Below are positions 44,401 to 56,189 of a stretch of DNA of 64,000 nucleotides, piece by piece. The notes under the pieces were generated by a model that saw only the letters and a program-made list of their open reading frames with translations, did no database searches and was not told the origin of the DNA. How positions within the stretch are numbered: position 1 is the stretch's first letter; the number at the start of each line of letters is the position of its first letter. Location of the stretch: assembly GCA_963969495.1 (NCBI GenBank), contig OZ018320.1, forward strand, positions 74,994,162 through 75,058,161. The letters are read 5' to 3'. Source of the stretch: Ceratothoa steindachneri (Eukaryota > Arthropoda > Malacostraca > Isopoda > Cymothoidae). The position numbers were made by a program, and so were the translations under genes.

Positions 44401-45280
44401 AATCGATACTTTATTTCTGTTGGAGTCCCCAAATTGAATTGAGGTACTTGCATGCTTTTCGGAGGCAACCGTCATGTTTAGGGTAACTTGCTAGACAGTT
44501 TTGACGAAATAATCTCAACTATTAACGCCATAGTAGAAAGGGAGTTGTAATTAAATAGATGAAACCCGTTGGTTGGGCGACCACAGGGACAGTCCTTCCT
44601 GATTAATTGGAATAACTTGAACATAGGCATCAACGGATTTAGGTACGAGTATAGGCTATATGGGAAAGCCACCCAGGGCGGGTTTATGGATTCCGGGGGA
44701 GGCAAAGGACGTGGCTGGGGGGTGGGGGGGTGGGGGGGGGGTAAAAGCGTTGATAATTAAGTTATTGTTCCAAATAGATGAATAATACTAATAATAAAAA
44801 TATTAGTTGCTTCCGACTGTTTGGGGGAGGCCCGAAAATTTGAACAGGAGCCCCAAAGGGGTGTTTCGCCCATGGCGACATACCTACCAGGACCAACACT
44901 GAACATAGGTCAAGTTAGCGGTTTCTAAGGGAACAGATCTTGGTACATTTTTGTATATAATCCAGAGTCCGATCCCTAATTTATTATGCAAAATTTCAAA
45001 ATTTACAGAGGATGAAGAGGAAGGAAATGCAATAGAATAACCTTTGATCTAATAAATCGACAAAAAGAAAAATGACAAAAAAGGGTAATTGTAGTTAGGT
45101 GTAAGTTAGTGTATGCACTTATTAAACTGAAATTGGGGTTCATAATCTAAGGAAGATCACGTTGTAAAATGGTTTGAGTGTAGAATTTCAAGCGACATTT
45201 AAGTTTCCAAACAGTGTGTTGTAGCAACCCATAGAGCCGACACACCTCCGGCTACATTACCTAGAGTTGTATATATATAA
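41496..45280. other. Long AT-rich region with no assigned gene
   Basis: Besides the weak exon candidate at 41763-41954, no gene is recognised over 3.8 kb. A G-rich block (44690-44742, including runs of G up to ten) stands out and could form a G-quadruplex. Sequences taattaa.gtaatagttccaaat (44310) and taattaagttattgttccaaat (44757) are a diverged direct repeat. Confidence 0.4.
41763..41954 (-). CDS. Possible small exon, unknown
   Basis: On the minus strand an acceptor-like tttctgtgtag directly precedes ATG at 41954. The frame reads MNCFDSLGLRNINLVKAIKR, DFVRRVDLCFLIGGRLRRNL, RTLARINGSILAKPIRKTQR, SQ, and ends at ..caaag|gtaaaatg, a plausible donor. It is basic and rich in Arg. No family is recognised, and the opposite strand also has a 131-codon open frame (41797-42192) across the region, so this may be chance. 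Confidence 0.2.
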   Translation of the reverse strand: MNCFDSLGLRNINLVKAIKRDFVRRVDLCFLIGGRLRRNLRTLARINGSILAKPIRKTQRSQR

Positions 45281-45282
45281 AT

Positions 45283-45510
45283 AAATACTGTTCTTCTATT
45301 ATCTAAAAACGCTTGTCAGACTTCACTTAAAATCAGTGTTCAATTTGGTTGCTTCGTCTGTGGAAAGATATCTTAACCTTAAGACGTCTTTGAGCGACGA
45401 AATTAAATCCTGAACTGAGAAATTAATGATTTTAAATCAGGCTGAGAAATCTTAATTTGCCTTCACTGTGAAATCACCGTTAGTGAAAATTTTCTATCCT
45501 AACTGAATAT
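45283..45510 (+). pseudogene. CR1-like LINE RT fragment, copy 1
   Basis: A frame near 45320 reads KTLVRLHLKSVFNLVASSVE then RYLNLKTSLSDEIKS. It corresponds to the ALVRP.LEY...W.P....DI..LE..QRRATK block near the C-terminus of CR1/L2-type RT proteins. It is about 75-80 % similar along ~220 bp to 56190-56400, so both are copies of one family. Confidence 0.65.
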
Positions 45511-45777
45511 TTTCTAACTACATCAGTGTAATTTATATATATATATATATATATAGACCATCTTCAGAGATAGGCATCTAATAAGAAAACAAAAGAAATC
45601 TCAATGCAATTGAATGCCCATTAAAATAATCAAGTGAATAAGTAAAAAGCAATTAAATATATGAATATAAAAATGATAAAAATGTCAAATGTAAAAATTC
45701 TTGAAATCACAACAGGAGGTGGGGTAAGGAGGCAAAGTAATAATAAGTATTCAAAGGGCTAAATATATACTAGACTT

Positions 45778-45779
<2 letters not shown>

Positions 45780-45864
<85 letters not shown>
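45780..45864. repeat. (TA)n microsatellite
   Basis: About 85 bp of pure TA. A shorter TA run lies at 45535-45555. Confidence 0.96.
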
Positions 45865-45867
<3 letters not shown>

Positions 45868-45984
45868 CGCTAGAGTTACTCGAGTATATTTTTTTTCCAG
45901 ATTGTTTCCTGCTGTTTCATTTTGATTATGATGTGTCTTACCTTAGATATCCTGTGCTCTTTGCCTAGCGTCTTCATTATTAAT

Positions 45985-46064
45985 TGAAAATGGCATGTTG
46001 CCGAAACTAGTCTGATAGTTATAAATAAATTCTTGATTCAAATATTGTGGTTTACTATTATCTT

Positions 46065-46067
<3 letters not shown>
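45985..46067 (-). repeat. Possible Penelope terminal fragment beside (TA)n
   Basis: The text gttgccgaaactagtctgat..ataaataaattcttgattc..tgtggtttactattatctt resembles in order and spacing the reverse complement of 6735-6790 (accgaaactgttctga..aataaattgtcttcgga..tgtggtttaattcctcatc). In both cases it abuts a (TA)n array. The similarity is partial and judged by eye. Confidence 0.4.
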
Positions 46068-46137
<70 letters not shown>

Positions 46138-46151
46138 CGTGTGTGTGTGTA
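46067..46151. repeat. (TA)n(GT)n compound microsatellite
   Basis: TA to 46124, then gtgtgtgtgtgcgtgtgtgtgt to 46151. Confidence 0.96.
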
Positions 46152-46487
46152 AAACCACTATGTTTTTTAAAGAAGAAAAATCTCTGGTTGGTGATAATTA
46201 ATCTCAGTAGCATTGAAAGATAAAATTGCACCTTTCGGCCAGGTAATTATAAGATTGGAGGAAGAAAGATTTCCTCGATTTCTGTTCATTTAATTACTTC
46301 TGAATGTTTTCGCAATTGAATCTTAGATCTTTAATTCGTTTTAGAGTTTGCAATTAAGTCAACAATTTATTTTTCAATATACCGAATCGGGGAAAAGTTG
46401 GATTCTGCACCTAAGAATAATACAATTTCCACATTTTTAGTCGCGTGCGCACGTGACTCTATAAGACACTAGGTCGGTCCTTAAGTC

Positions 46488-46650
46488 GGATGGTAACCAT
46501 TTTACTTTTCAATAAGTGTTTTGGAAATAACACCGTAACTATTCGGTCGATTCTAACAAAATTTGAATCCCCTATGTTGCTTTACGTTCTCTTTCAAATG
46601 ATATAATTATTAAGGTCCGTTCAATGTTAGTCCTGGAATTATTGAAATTC
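46488..46650 (-). repeat. Dispersed repeat family 1, copy 2 (inverted)
   Basis: It matches 3662-3823 in reverse complement (gtcggatggtaaccatttta, cttttcaat..gtgttttgg, gtaactatt.gg.cgattcta). A perfect hairpin, gttaaactaca-cccga-tgtagtttaac, follows at 46653-46679. Confidence 0.75.
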
Positions 46651-46679
46651 CAGTTAAACTACACCCGATGTAGTTTAAC

Positions 46680-47090
46680 TTCGCTTTAATCGGAAGTTGT
46701 GTTTCTCCTCGGCTAAGCAGTAGGCCACCATACATGCTACCTCCAAGCCGTGTGAGTAAGAAGAGGAGGAGACCTAAGTTAAATGCAGGTAAATGTTGAT
46801 GGTGTTTGAGAGTGAACTTGTGAGTAGTTAAAACACATAGGTTAGGTTAACCACCCAGGGTTCGAATCTTCCGTTAAAGTGACGCTTGTCCTTGGAATAA
46901 GCATCAGGACTCTCGGAATCTATGGTCAGAACCGTAATAAAACTTCATATTTCCTTAATTTTGTTCTTCCATGGGAGAATCAATTTTGAAAAAGGGACAT
47001 TATTGAGATCGTTTCTCACAGATGTCCAACTCTTCTCGCCAACCGAATTGGTCGAGCCTTTTGTATTCATTCCTTCCTATCATTGACTCC
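46680..47090. other. Unassigned spacer with a B-box-like string
   Basis: ggttaaccacccagggttcgaatcttcc (about 46835-46872) contains GGTTCGAATC, the pol III B-box core, preceded by sequence resembling a tRNA-derived SINE. No complete tRNA fold or clear A-box can be drawn. Confidence 0.3.
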
Positions 47091-47099
47091 TGAGCCTTA

Positions 47100-47940
47100 T
47101 TTCTTCCCTTTATCTTCAGTGGGAAGAAGTAGACAAGAAGACTCTGAAGATAATAGGCAGAATTCTGAAATAAAAGGGGAAGGATGCAGGCCACTAGTGT
47201 AGTTCGCGTCGTAAAGGGCTCGAAGAGGAAGGCGTAAAAGTGGCGAAAGTGAACGTGTAAAAATAGCGAAGAAGTGAGCATCATAGTTTGGAGCGATGTG
47301 AAAACGGTAAAGGGACTGACAGTGGTTCCAGTACAAAGAGAGACCTAATAGATCATGTGACAAAAGGCAGTATCAAAATGAGGGTGGTCAACGTGGAAAA
47401 GAATTCAACAAAGATTGGGGATAAACAGTGAGAGTTTTTGGATGCTGGACTTAGAAAATGGTCTCCATAGAAGACGAGCCCGAAATTATGAACCGAATCA
47501 CAGAAGGAGATTAGAGAGTCACACAGGCTTGTATACAGATGGGGCGTCGTGACAGCCCTGCTCAAGCGTGGTGATATTGCCAATAACTACATAAATATTT
47601 GGTCTCTCCGTGGTCTGGCGTTAGAAAGTTCACCCAAAGTCAGTTTATATTGGTTGTGTACGTGGATATGAGATTAGTAATTCTGAGAACAAAAAGAAAA
47701 AAACAAGGCTGAAAAGTCATTTTTTGTGTTATCGGCATAAAAGTAAAAAGAGAGAGACCTAGCTTAGATGATAGATGCAAAGAGGATTGGACCAAGAGCA
47801 GATCCCTGTGGCACACCATGGAAAGTTTGGATGGAGTTATAAAAATTGCCGCAAAAATGGACAGACTGAGATTGAGAGGAAAGTTAGACTCACCATCAAT
47901 CAAAGGCAGCATCCAGATTGTTAGCATCCATAATTGTAGG
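47100..47940 (-). pseudogene. CR1/Rex-like LINE RT fragment
   Basis: In minus frames: FHGVPQGSALGPILFAS near 47825-47775, FYFYADNTK (YADD box mutated to YADN) near 47740, and in the frame 47583-47353 SLISFCDSVHNFGLVFYGDH (cf. V.NLGV.FD..L). Tail sequence extends to about 47100. The fragment is rich in frameshifts. Confidence 0.65.
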
Positions 47941-48558
47941 GGCGATGAAGAAGAAGAGGGTGGTGGACTTTGACCAAAAGAGATGAGAGGTCAAAGAAGA
48001 CTAAAATGGAAATACGTCACCCATATGCACCACGACGAAGTCTCTTTGTCCCATTTAGGAGATCTGTTTTAGTACTCGTATGTTGTTGAGATTTTTCTAG
48101 ACCAGACTTAGATATGTGGTAGCAGAGGAGAGAAACCGCAAACTTCCCCAGGACAAAAATAAGAATGGCGCTGTTGGTTTTTTCTTTTTTCTAAAAAAAT
48201 ACATTTTATTCATCAACTCAATAATGAAAATATGCCGAAAGCAACGCTCTGTAGTATAAATAACGATTACATTACTTGTAGAACTATTTTTTTAATTAAT
48301 CCCCTTAATGTCCTATTAAATACTGAGTGCCACGGCGTTGGCCCTTCCTAATAACATGGTGCTATGATTTGTATAATACGCCATATCAACTTGTTTCTCT
48401 GTTTTGCCTTTCTCGCGAACCCACACTAACAATTGATCCTTGACGCCATCTTTCAAAAAATCGCACATTATTACAATTTCTCGCTTAAATTCTCTCTATT
48501 CCTATCCATTTTTCTGACATCCCTTTACCACTCCCAAACCTTTTTGGTTATAACTTCC

Positions 48559-48560
<2 letters not shown>
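47941..48560. other. Unassigned spacer
   Basis: No feature is recognised between the LINE fragment and the next (TA)n array. Confidence 0.4.

Positions 48561-48561
<1 letters not shown>

Positions 48562-48626
<65 letters not shown>
48562..48626. repeat. (TA)n microsatellite
   Basis: About 65 bp of TA with one interruption (ttta) near 48616. Confidence 0.95.
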
Positions 48627-48989
48627 ATAGGGATCTCCGAGTGGTAACACTTCTTACAGGGCTTTCGCTATATTTAATTTCTGCCTTTCTAAAACCTTTT
48701 GAAGGCAGAGACAAAGATGCAGAATCCTTGCATTGTACACTATATCAATATAGTACAAAAAGAAAGAGAAATTGGACGTGAATGAGCGAATGAGACAAGA
48801 AACAGGAGTTTTTAACGGCACGAGAAAGGAAGATTGGAGGACGCAAAGATCAAGGAGATCTCGATTAATTGTCCCATATATTCCTATCCTCTTTCCTTCC
48901 TCCTCCCACAACGCGACATCCTTCCATTGTTATAACATTGTGATGGCAGTATAGCTTATTCATTTCACATTTTTGCTCGACACATTCTA

Positions 48990-49300
48990 GATACTACTTG
49001 AAATTTGCACTTACACAAGGCGCCCACCACGTATTTCAACATCACCCATCCTCCCATCTTGACTCACAAATTCCATCTACTTTCTTTTTCCTGCATTTAA
49101 TTTACAAAGTACTCGCAGTGTCTGCCATTGACGCCACCTCATCAGTATATACCAGCATAGCCAGTACCCATCCCTTACTATTCTTTAGAAACTTCACATT
49201 CCTGTTCTTCATCTCAACTTTCACTTCTTTCAGCACTTCTGCTATAAAGATACTAAACACTCGTAGCGACATCATGCACATTTCCTTTCAACTTCTAATG
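48990..49300 (-). pseudogene. LINE RT fragment (RTE/R4-like)
   Basis: The minus strand reads MCMMSLRVFSIFIAEVLKEV near 49290-49230. NRNVKFLKNSKGWVLAMLVY then TDEVASMADTA follow. This parallels GCVMSPWLFNI.MD..V.EV and LL.FADDTAL.AD in RT proteins common in crustacean genomes; the YADD box is mutated to YTDE. The plus-strand 114-codon frame over the same place is its shadow. Confidence 0.5.
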
Positions 49301-49302
49301 CA

Positions 49303-49383
49303 CATTTTCCTCACTAAAGCACCTCTGTCTATCAACTCCTAATTGCACATTTTTCCCACAAAAGCACCTCTGTCTATCAACCT
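49303..49383. repeat. ~44-bp direct duplication
   Basis: cacatttt.c.ca..aaagcacctctgtctatcaac occurs at 49301-49337 and again at 49345-49382 in tandem with few differences. It lies inside the degraded LINE region. Confidence 0.85.
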
Positions 49384-52300
49384 TGCCACTTCTCACTCCT
49401 ACTCCATACAATCATAGAATCGCCATATTGCTTCATTATGAACACACTCGTAGATTTTCTTCAGATTTCGGAAACCGGCAGGCCCTTAATTCCCTTCCTG
49501 CTCATCCAGCTTCCTTCATGTAAATATTTAATCCGCATCCACCTCACCTATCCGCCTCTCCCTCGCTATATGATCGATCAGAATTTTTTCAGGTATTTTA
49601 CCAACCACACAAAGGCCTATTCCCCTGCAAGTAGGAATGTAAGAGTATGAATGATTTATTCTTATCGATGTGAAAGCTGCACGAGACACATATAACTGAT
49701 CACATGATAGCGCTGGTTCAAGATTAAATTAACTGATGTGTGGATGATAAGACGTAAGAAAGGAGGACAGGAAAGCTGAATAAGAAGAAAAAGCAGGATG
49801 GGGGAAGAATATCTAAACGCGAGTGTACAAAAAATAGGGATCAAGTTTAAAGAAAAAATAATGGCCAGGATCTCTGTTTCCGAAGAGTCCCATGGGTGGA
49901 ATTTCTAAGTAGTCACGTATTATTAGTTAACAAAGGTTATTTTTACGTTCAAATCTTAGAGCTGGTCAAGATTGAGAAGACACAACCCCAGAAATCCAGA
50001 GTTTCGGTGAGGTTTTCTTTACTTCGTTCCAATTGCAACGGGACATTGTATCATCGTCTAATAGGAAGAGCAAAAGGGCTACCGAACACACAACCATCAC
50101 GAAGTAGTGCCTTTTAATCCTAACTGGCAGAGTTGTACATTTTTTTGCGCGATATGGGTGATTGGTAACACGGGACCAGAGTAGAGATAAACAAAGGTAA
50201 GAACACAGAGGAAAGGAAAAATGCGAAAGGATATAGAAATGGTGATAAATTGAAGAAGAATCAAAAGTATCGGAGAGGACCGCATCGTGCTCTTTATGAA
50301 TTCATTTAAAGGAAGACAAAGTCCATCAAGTCCGGCCTAGCAGTTCTTTTTGAAGTAGTAGTTGAATTGGAGGCCTGGGCTCTCCCTTTGCCTGATGGAA
50401 ATCGAAAAACATCTAGACGCCGTCGAACTTCTAACGAATAACGGTTCATTTAAGAAGCAAAAATCTGGACCTCCGTTCTATTGCTGATCGTATTGTGTTA
50501 TTGCTGTTTTTTTGGTAGCAATCATTTATTCACTTGTTTTTTCCGCGATAACTGAGTAATTTGCATGTATGCAGATATCTTTGGCTGTTGTGAATTGTGG
50601 ATCGGGACTTGGGTGAAATCACGTGACGTCATTTGAATGCAGTTCGATTTCATTGGGGAATTAAGGTGTGCAAAAGCCACTTCTCTCTCTCTCTCTATCT
50701 ATCTATCTCTTTCCCTCATCGTTTCTCTTTTCATTCACGTTTTATTCCTCCTTTCAATGCCTCTTTCTCGATGTCGATAAAAGACCAGCGTGAGCATTCA
50801 TCACCAAAGACGATGGAGCCGCGTGATTAATAAAGCGCCACAGATTTTAATGAATCGATGAATGGAGTCTGTTCATGGAGAGTAATCTCCTTTGTCCCCA
50901 CTTTCTTTGTTTCGCTTATTAGGGAAGAGGCAGATGCATCCCACTAAAGAACCTGAAAAGGGGTATTAGGTCTAGCATGGACACCCATGCTGCAGGTGAC
51001 CTGAAACAGTGTCTGCCCTACATGTCCAGTGCTCGCAGGTGGATTCGCGGCTACTTATCTACGACACCTTTTGACCTCTTCTATCTCCTTCTGTATATAT
51101 ATTTCTTTACAGACTTTCCGTCGGAGATGCCATCGTTGGATTTTTTTTTTAGTTTGAGTAAATAAAAAAAACGCGATTTGCGTTGAGGTGAACAAAACAA
51201 GCGACGCATCCGGCCCGTTTTCGAAGCGAGCTCGATTTCGGATTTCGAGAGGAGCTTAATTTGGACTTGATGCTTTCGTGTCATCTGCTCCACTTGGTCG
51301 CTAGGTGTTGTATCGTGACCCGGAGTGTGGGAGGACATGCTTCGAATTATTTTTATTCTTGCTAAAAGAAGGGGTGGGTTGCGTGAGTGTCATAGTATGA
51401 AACGAGATGAGGAGGTATGTGATTGATATAATTGAGAAATAATAAGAAAGGGATATAAAATATGTCTTACTGAAGACCATAATCAGCGATTATTCCAACC
51501 AAATTCAACGTCATTGAACACATTCATGGTATACGAGGAAGGTGGTACTCACATAGCGCCTCTGCTTTTCACGTAACCTATTAGTTCCTTGTTTCGGTGC
51601 GTAGAAGACAGCGTGGGGGTATTCTACTCCGCCTCCACGAAGACATTCCGTTATTGTCATCATCTTTGCCACCTCATATTCCTATTTCACATCTCTCTCA
51701 CTCTCAAGAATTAAAAAGAGCGGAATGTTTGGCGCCTCAACTTCTTCCGCCAAATCGGCTCATGTTGAGATATGAATCGTACGGGCGGGAAATGAGAGAA
51801 TGCAAAGCTCAAATAAAAATTCTTCTTCCGGCTGTCATTTTCTTCTTTTTCGATGTTGGTAAATGATTAGTTTGAAAAAGTAACTGACCATAATCTTTTT
51901 TGTTCCCTTTAAGGATTTTGAAAAGGGTTTTAAGCAAATCAAATTTAGTAGTTTGTTGTGGTTGGGTTAAGTGAGGGACGTTTCACTTCTTCCAACCCTT
52001 TCGCCTCCGCCAAAATATATCTCGAATTTATGGTTTATTTTGAGGGATAAGGATTTAATCACACATAGAATCGTCGCTCAATTAGGTACTGTCTGAAATC
52101 AGACATTCTCCTATCATTTATCACTCATTTTTTTATTTCTTTTCTTACCTTTCTTCTGAGGGTTGGTGATTTTGTGCACACTGTGTTCTTGCCTTCATGA
52201 TTCTTTCTGAGGCGCTTGAAATAAACCCGGTTTTCGTAGACATCCTGAGTTCTACAACGATTGTAAATGTCCCTCAACCCCTATGACCAATCGTATTGTT

Positions 52301-53753
52301 TATTTACTTCATCTCTCCTTTTTTTTCTTCCGTTTCTGCATTTTCTCATTGCCTTTTTATTTTTACTTTTGCTAGCTATGCCTTCGTTTGCCGCCGCCAT
52401 AAGAGACCAGGAAATTTTACTTTAAATCCATTGCCTTTGTATCATCGCTTTTCAAATACCTTCCCCCAATCCTCCCAATACAAACCAAAAATAGGAACAT
52501 AAGTATCATAAATTGCCATGTAGGACAACTATACTTTTTTATTCCTCACTTTCACTCCTTCGCCTGGTTGAAATCTTTACTCCATAGGGATAAACGGAAA
52601 AAGGAGGGGGTGACAAAAGATAAAAATAGGCCCCCTTGGAATAACATGGCCCATTAAAGCAGAAAGGGAGATGGATGAGAAGAGCGACACAGGAAAGTCA
52701 CGTTGGTGGCAGATTTGTCTAAATGCCTGAAGGTTTTATTAGACGAATCGCCCGTGGCGTCCTCTTCGATTCTCTCCTTGAGATCAGCGGGGGAGAGGTG
52801 TTAACCACGCTTTTCTCCCGACCCCACTGTATGTAGTGCGTTATCCAAATCACAGTTCGGTTACCAACTCCCTCCTACGCAGGCAAGAAATCATGCCTTT
52901 TGTTACGTAAATTCCACCAAATAGACAAGCATTTCTTTGTAATGAGTTTAGTCAATTTCAATTTGTTGGTTGGTTTTGGATAGTTTGTCTTTTTATATTT
53001 CTTCACCTAGTTTATGTTGTTTTTTTGCGAGCATTTGGTCTTATTTTCCTTGTATTTTTCAGCTCTTTCGATACAGCATTTTATGAAGTTATTAATGCCG
53101 TTGGATGTTATGTACAAGGTGGACCGAAAGTCTTCTCACCCTCTATCGAAAGGTAATAAGAACAATAGAGGAACAATATAATAATATCAAACACTTGTAC
53201 TGGTCTAGTGTATTCACTTTTATTGACACTGTCAATGAAAGTGGCTAATTCTGTGGTTACTCTTTGGAATTTGTTGATGATTCGGAACGTATTGAAAGTG
53301 TGATGTTTCTTTCAATCAGAAGGCAATATATTTGAGATCATAGTTTAGGCTTCTTTATTTTATTTATTTCGTTGTTGTCTTTCAACCTACTGAAATATTG
53401 TCTTCTTTCCATGAACGATTCAACCAAAATTGCATTGAAATCTCTCATGTTGTGGAAGTAGGGTTTTGTTTTGTGTACTAGGAGATGTTGGTGCGAGCAC
53501 TTGGATTAATTATTGTTAGGACGCATCTTTTTGAACACTCTAAACTTACATATGTTTCTCTTTCGTACTCGCCTTGAGGTTTTCTAACCATTTTTCAAGA
53601 ACTTCGTGTATTAGAACTCCGACTCTACGTTGACTTTGATTTTCTTCCTCTTTTCATAAGAACGCTGATCAGTAGATCAAAAAATCGCCTGATCTCTTCT
53701 TCGAGTTTTACATAAACAAATTATATCCTATTTAATATCTCTGATTTCACCAT
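49384..53753. other. Long region without an assigned gene
   Basis: About 4.4 kb has no recognisable mobile element or gene. GC-richer patches at 50750-50900, 51180-51340, 51595-51800 and 52740-52900 could hold exons. For instance the minus-strand frame 51338-51081 begins MSSHTPGHDTTPSDQVEQMT RKHQVQIKLLSKSEIELASK, but no motif or firm splice structure is seen. A short (CT)n/(CTAT)n run lies at 50680-50712. Confidence 0.35.
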
Positions 53754-54051
53754 TTAACCAATTAATGCCGTTTGGCAACTAGAGTTTGCCACAACTGTTT
53801 TTTCGTTATATGTCGGACAAATTTATTTACTTTCCATGAAATTTTATTTAATGCTGTCGTACAAGCCTACAATTATTTAAAACACTACGTTTGGCAGTGT
53901 TGTGCTCACAAAAATTAGATGTATATTTAACCGCGTTATACGCGAGCCAAAACATGGCTTCGACACCTCTCTCCAAAACGTAGGTACTTTATTTATATTT
54001 TTGTTTAAGTTTCATTAAAATGTGAAGCTTGAATCCACGAATGATCATATT

Positions 54052-54054
<3 letters not shown>

Positions 54055-54115
<61 letters not shown>
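54055..54115. repeat. (TA)n microsatellite, left of hairpin insertion
   Basis: About 60 bp of TA inside the putative piggyBac intron. Confidence 0.95.
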
Positions 54116-54117
<2 letters not shown>

Positions 54118-54419
54118 TTCAGAAGAGCGGAAGAATGGTGAAAATGAATCCAACAGACCGCAAGAAACAGGAAACGGGAAAATTTGTCTTCGGAAATATT
54201 ATTTTCTAATTCGCAAAAATTCCGTACATGGGTGGGATTCTAACCGTGCACACTGAGGCAGCGAGCATTCGCTTTGATCCCAATTAAATCATTTCTTAGG
54301 CCACTTTGCCTGTGTGCACGGTTCGAATCTCACCCCTGTACGGAATTTTGGCGAATTAGGAAATAATATTTCAGACGAAAAGTTTTCCCGTTTTCTGTTT
54401 CTTGAGGTTTGTTGGATTC

Positions 54420-54422
<3 letters not shown>
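54116..54422. mobile_element. TA-flanked inverted-repeat insertion (MITE-like) with B-box-like core
   Basis: Arms of about 110-120 bp are imperfect reverse complements. gaatccaacagaccgcaaga..aaacgggaaaa, aaatattattttctaattcg and attccgtacatgggtgggat (54147-54240) pair with the segment 54318-54420. The arms' inner ends carry tgtgcacggttcgaatctcacc (about 54311-54334) and its mutated mirror copy, with GGTTCGAATC as in the tRNA B-box. Both outer ends abut (TA)n arrays. No transposase frame is present. Confidence 0.8.

Positions 54423-54480
<58 letters not shown>
54423..54480. repeat. (TA)n microsatellite, right of hairpin insertion
   Basis: About 58 bp of TA, mirror-placed to the array at 54055-54115. 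Confidence 0.95.
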
Positions 54481-54485
<5 letters not shown>

Positions 54486-56189
54486 ATGTATATGTATATA
54501 CATTATGTATCTTTATATCTCTAGGCTGGACGTTAATGACATTTTCGACATCATTGAAGATGAAGAACAACGTGGTGTCGGGGTAACTTTTCTGCCCCCT
54601 GAAGAGAAAGCTTTAGCGGATTCAGATATTGACTCCGATGAAAGTGACGATGAAACAGAAAGGGAACATAAAAAATCTGCCTCAAAGAATTCTTAAATCG
54701 GAAGCAGAACTTTTCACCCCTCATCGCGAGAGGCCTACTGAAAATATCCCATTGATGCTTGATACTCAAGAAAATGCAAACGAGGATCTTTCCACCAGCA
54801 GTAAAAGGCCTATTTTTGAAAATTAAATAAATCTGCTGATCTGCCTAAAGATGTTTGTGTTGATGAAGTAATTGTGCCATATTATGGGGATCACAGCACG
54901 AAACAGTTTATCGGGGGAAAGCCAATACGGGTTGGATGTAAACTGTGGGTTATATCTGGTTCGGATGGATACATGTTTCATGCAGAACCTTATTGTGGTA
55001 GCTCAACAAAATTTCCTGTAACTGGGTTAGGTCAAGGTGGAGATGTTGTGTTAAGTTTACTTAAAAGCGCAAAGATAAGGGCTGGACAGTGTTTATATTT
55101 TGATAACTTGATTACTTCCTTTCCTCTTTTGAATGAACTTTCAAACAGTGGTATTGCTAGAACTGGTACTATAAGAAAAGGAATATTGGGAAATGCACCA
55201 TTGACAGCTTCCAAAATGCTAGAGAAAAGGGAAAGAGGTTATGTTGAGTCGGTATGTACTAATGATCAAATTTTAATGAAGTGGAAAGACAATAAGGTGG
55301 TGACAGTTGCTTCAAATAAATTTGGTGTTGATCCTAAATCAAAGTGCTCTCGATGGTCGCAAGTTGTAGTTCCTATGCCTAATGCCATTGAAGCTTATAA
55401 TAAGCATATGGGTGAAGTTGATCTAACTGATCAATTCGTTGCGAATTACCGCATCCGAATTCGATCTCGCAAATGGTGGTGGCCATTATTTCCTTGGAGT
55501 ATCTGCTGTTCTTCTGTCAACGCTTGGCTTTTATATAGAAAATTTGGAAAATCCCTTTTTACTTCGGGAATTTTTAAGACAAATTGTGCTTCAATCACTA
55601 AAGCAACGTGGAACAAACAAAATAAGACCTGGACCATCAACTAACAGGGTAGGAAGTAAAGAAGGATCATTTTGATCACTGGCCAGGACCTCTACCCTCT
55701 AAATACCCTTGCGCAGGAGGAACGAAGTATGAGTGCAAACAATGCTTTGTTCCACTCCATATTCTATGCATGGAGCCATATCATTCAACATAATATATGT
55801 TTCAGCGTGTTTTCATAATAAAAAATTAAGAATTAAACTCTTTTCATTTTCCCATCGCAAAGTGTTATGCTTTGAATGCCGAGTGGCAACCAAGGTTACC
55901 ACCCCTATGTTTGTCATTGTAAATAAAAAAAATTATTCTAAAGGATTATATGCTTTATTTATTACACTAAAATGAATTTTTCAAAAAAGAATATCAATAA
56001 CTTAAAAAATAAATTGTCAGCATTAATGGGTTAACACGGCGTTTTGTAAGATGTACTCTCTCAGACAGTGTATGCAAATATAGGTTGGAATGTAGAGATG
56101 TTTCTTCAGAAATTTTATATATTCTTAGTTTGTTGTTGTTTATAATCCACATCTATTAACAATCTTGTCAGTAATTTATTAAGAAAATA

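Larger units (their letters stand above)
53954..55980 (+). pseudogene. piggyBac-like transposase (PGBD3 type), N-terminal deletion and frameshifts
   Basis: A start ATG at 53954 reads MASTPLSK. With a GT-AG intron 53980-54524 (caaaac|gtaggt ... ctctag|gctgg) it continues in frame as T LDVNDIFDIIEDEEQRGVGV, ADSDIDSDESDDETERE. This acidic N-terminus resembles other PGBD proteins. A frameshift near 54690 leads into LKSEAELFTPHRERPTENIP. A large part before the catalytic core is missing. From about 54845: DVCVDEVIVPYYGDHSTKQF (first Asp), RVGCKLWVISGSDGYMFHAE, QCLYFDNLITSF (second Asp) and GEVDLTDQFVANYRIRIRSR KWWWPLF (third Asp). A further shift near 55560 leads to REFLRQIVLQSLKQRG and a C-terminal Cys-rich tail (TKYECKQCFVPLH-like, about 55722-55760). 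The catalytic Asp triad survives but the protein cannot be made whole. Confidence 0.88.
53758..56030 (+). mobile_element. piggyBac-type transposon with TTAA target duplication
   Basis: TTAA flanks both ends (53754-53757 and 56031-56034). The termini ccaattaatgccg (53758-53770) and the complement of cccattaatgctg (ending 56030) agree at 11 of 13 positions. The interior encodes a PGBD3-like transposase on the plus strand. The 2.27-kb length, TTAA and CC[C/A].. ends are diagnostic of piggyBac. It contains an internal (TA)n-bounded hairpin insertion at 54055-54480. Confidence 0.93.

Noticed and set aside
46850..46875. tRNA gene from the GGTTCGAATC B-box
   Set aside because: No acceptor stem, anticodon arm or clear A-box could be assembled; at most a SINE remnant. 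The same holds for 22945 and 54318.
48998..49342. 114-residue plus-strand frame as a membrane protein gene
   Set aside because: It is antisense to a readable LINE RT fragment on the minus strand; the hydrophobic look comes from the pyrimidine-rich strand.
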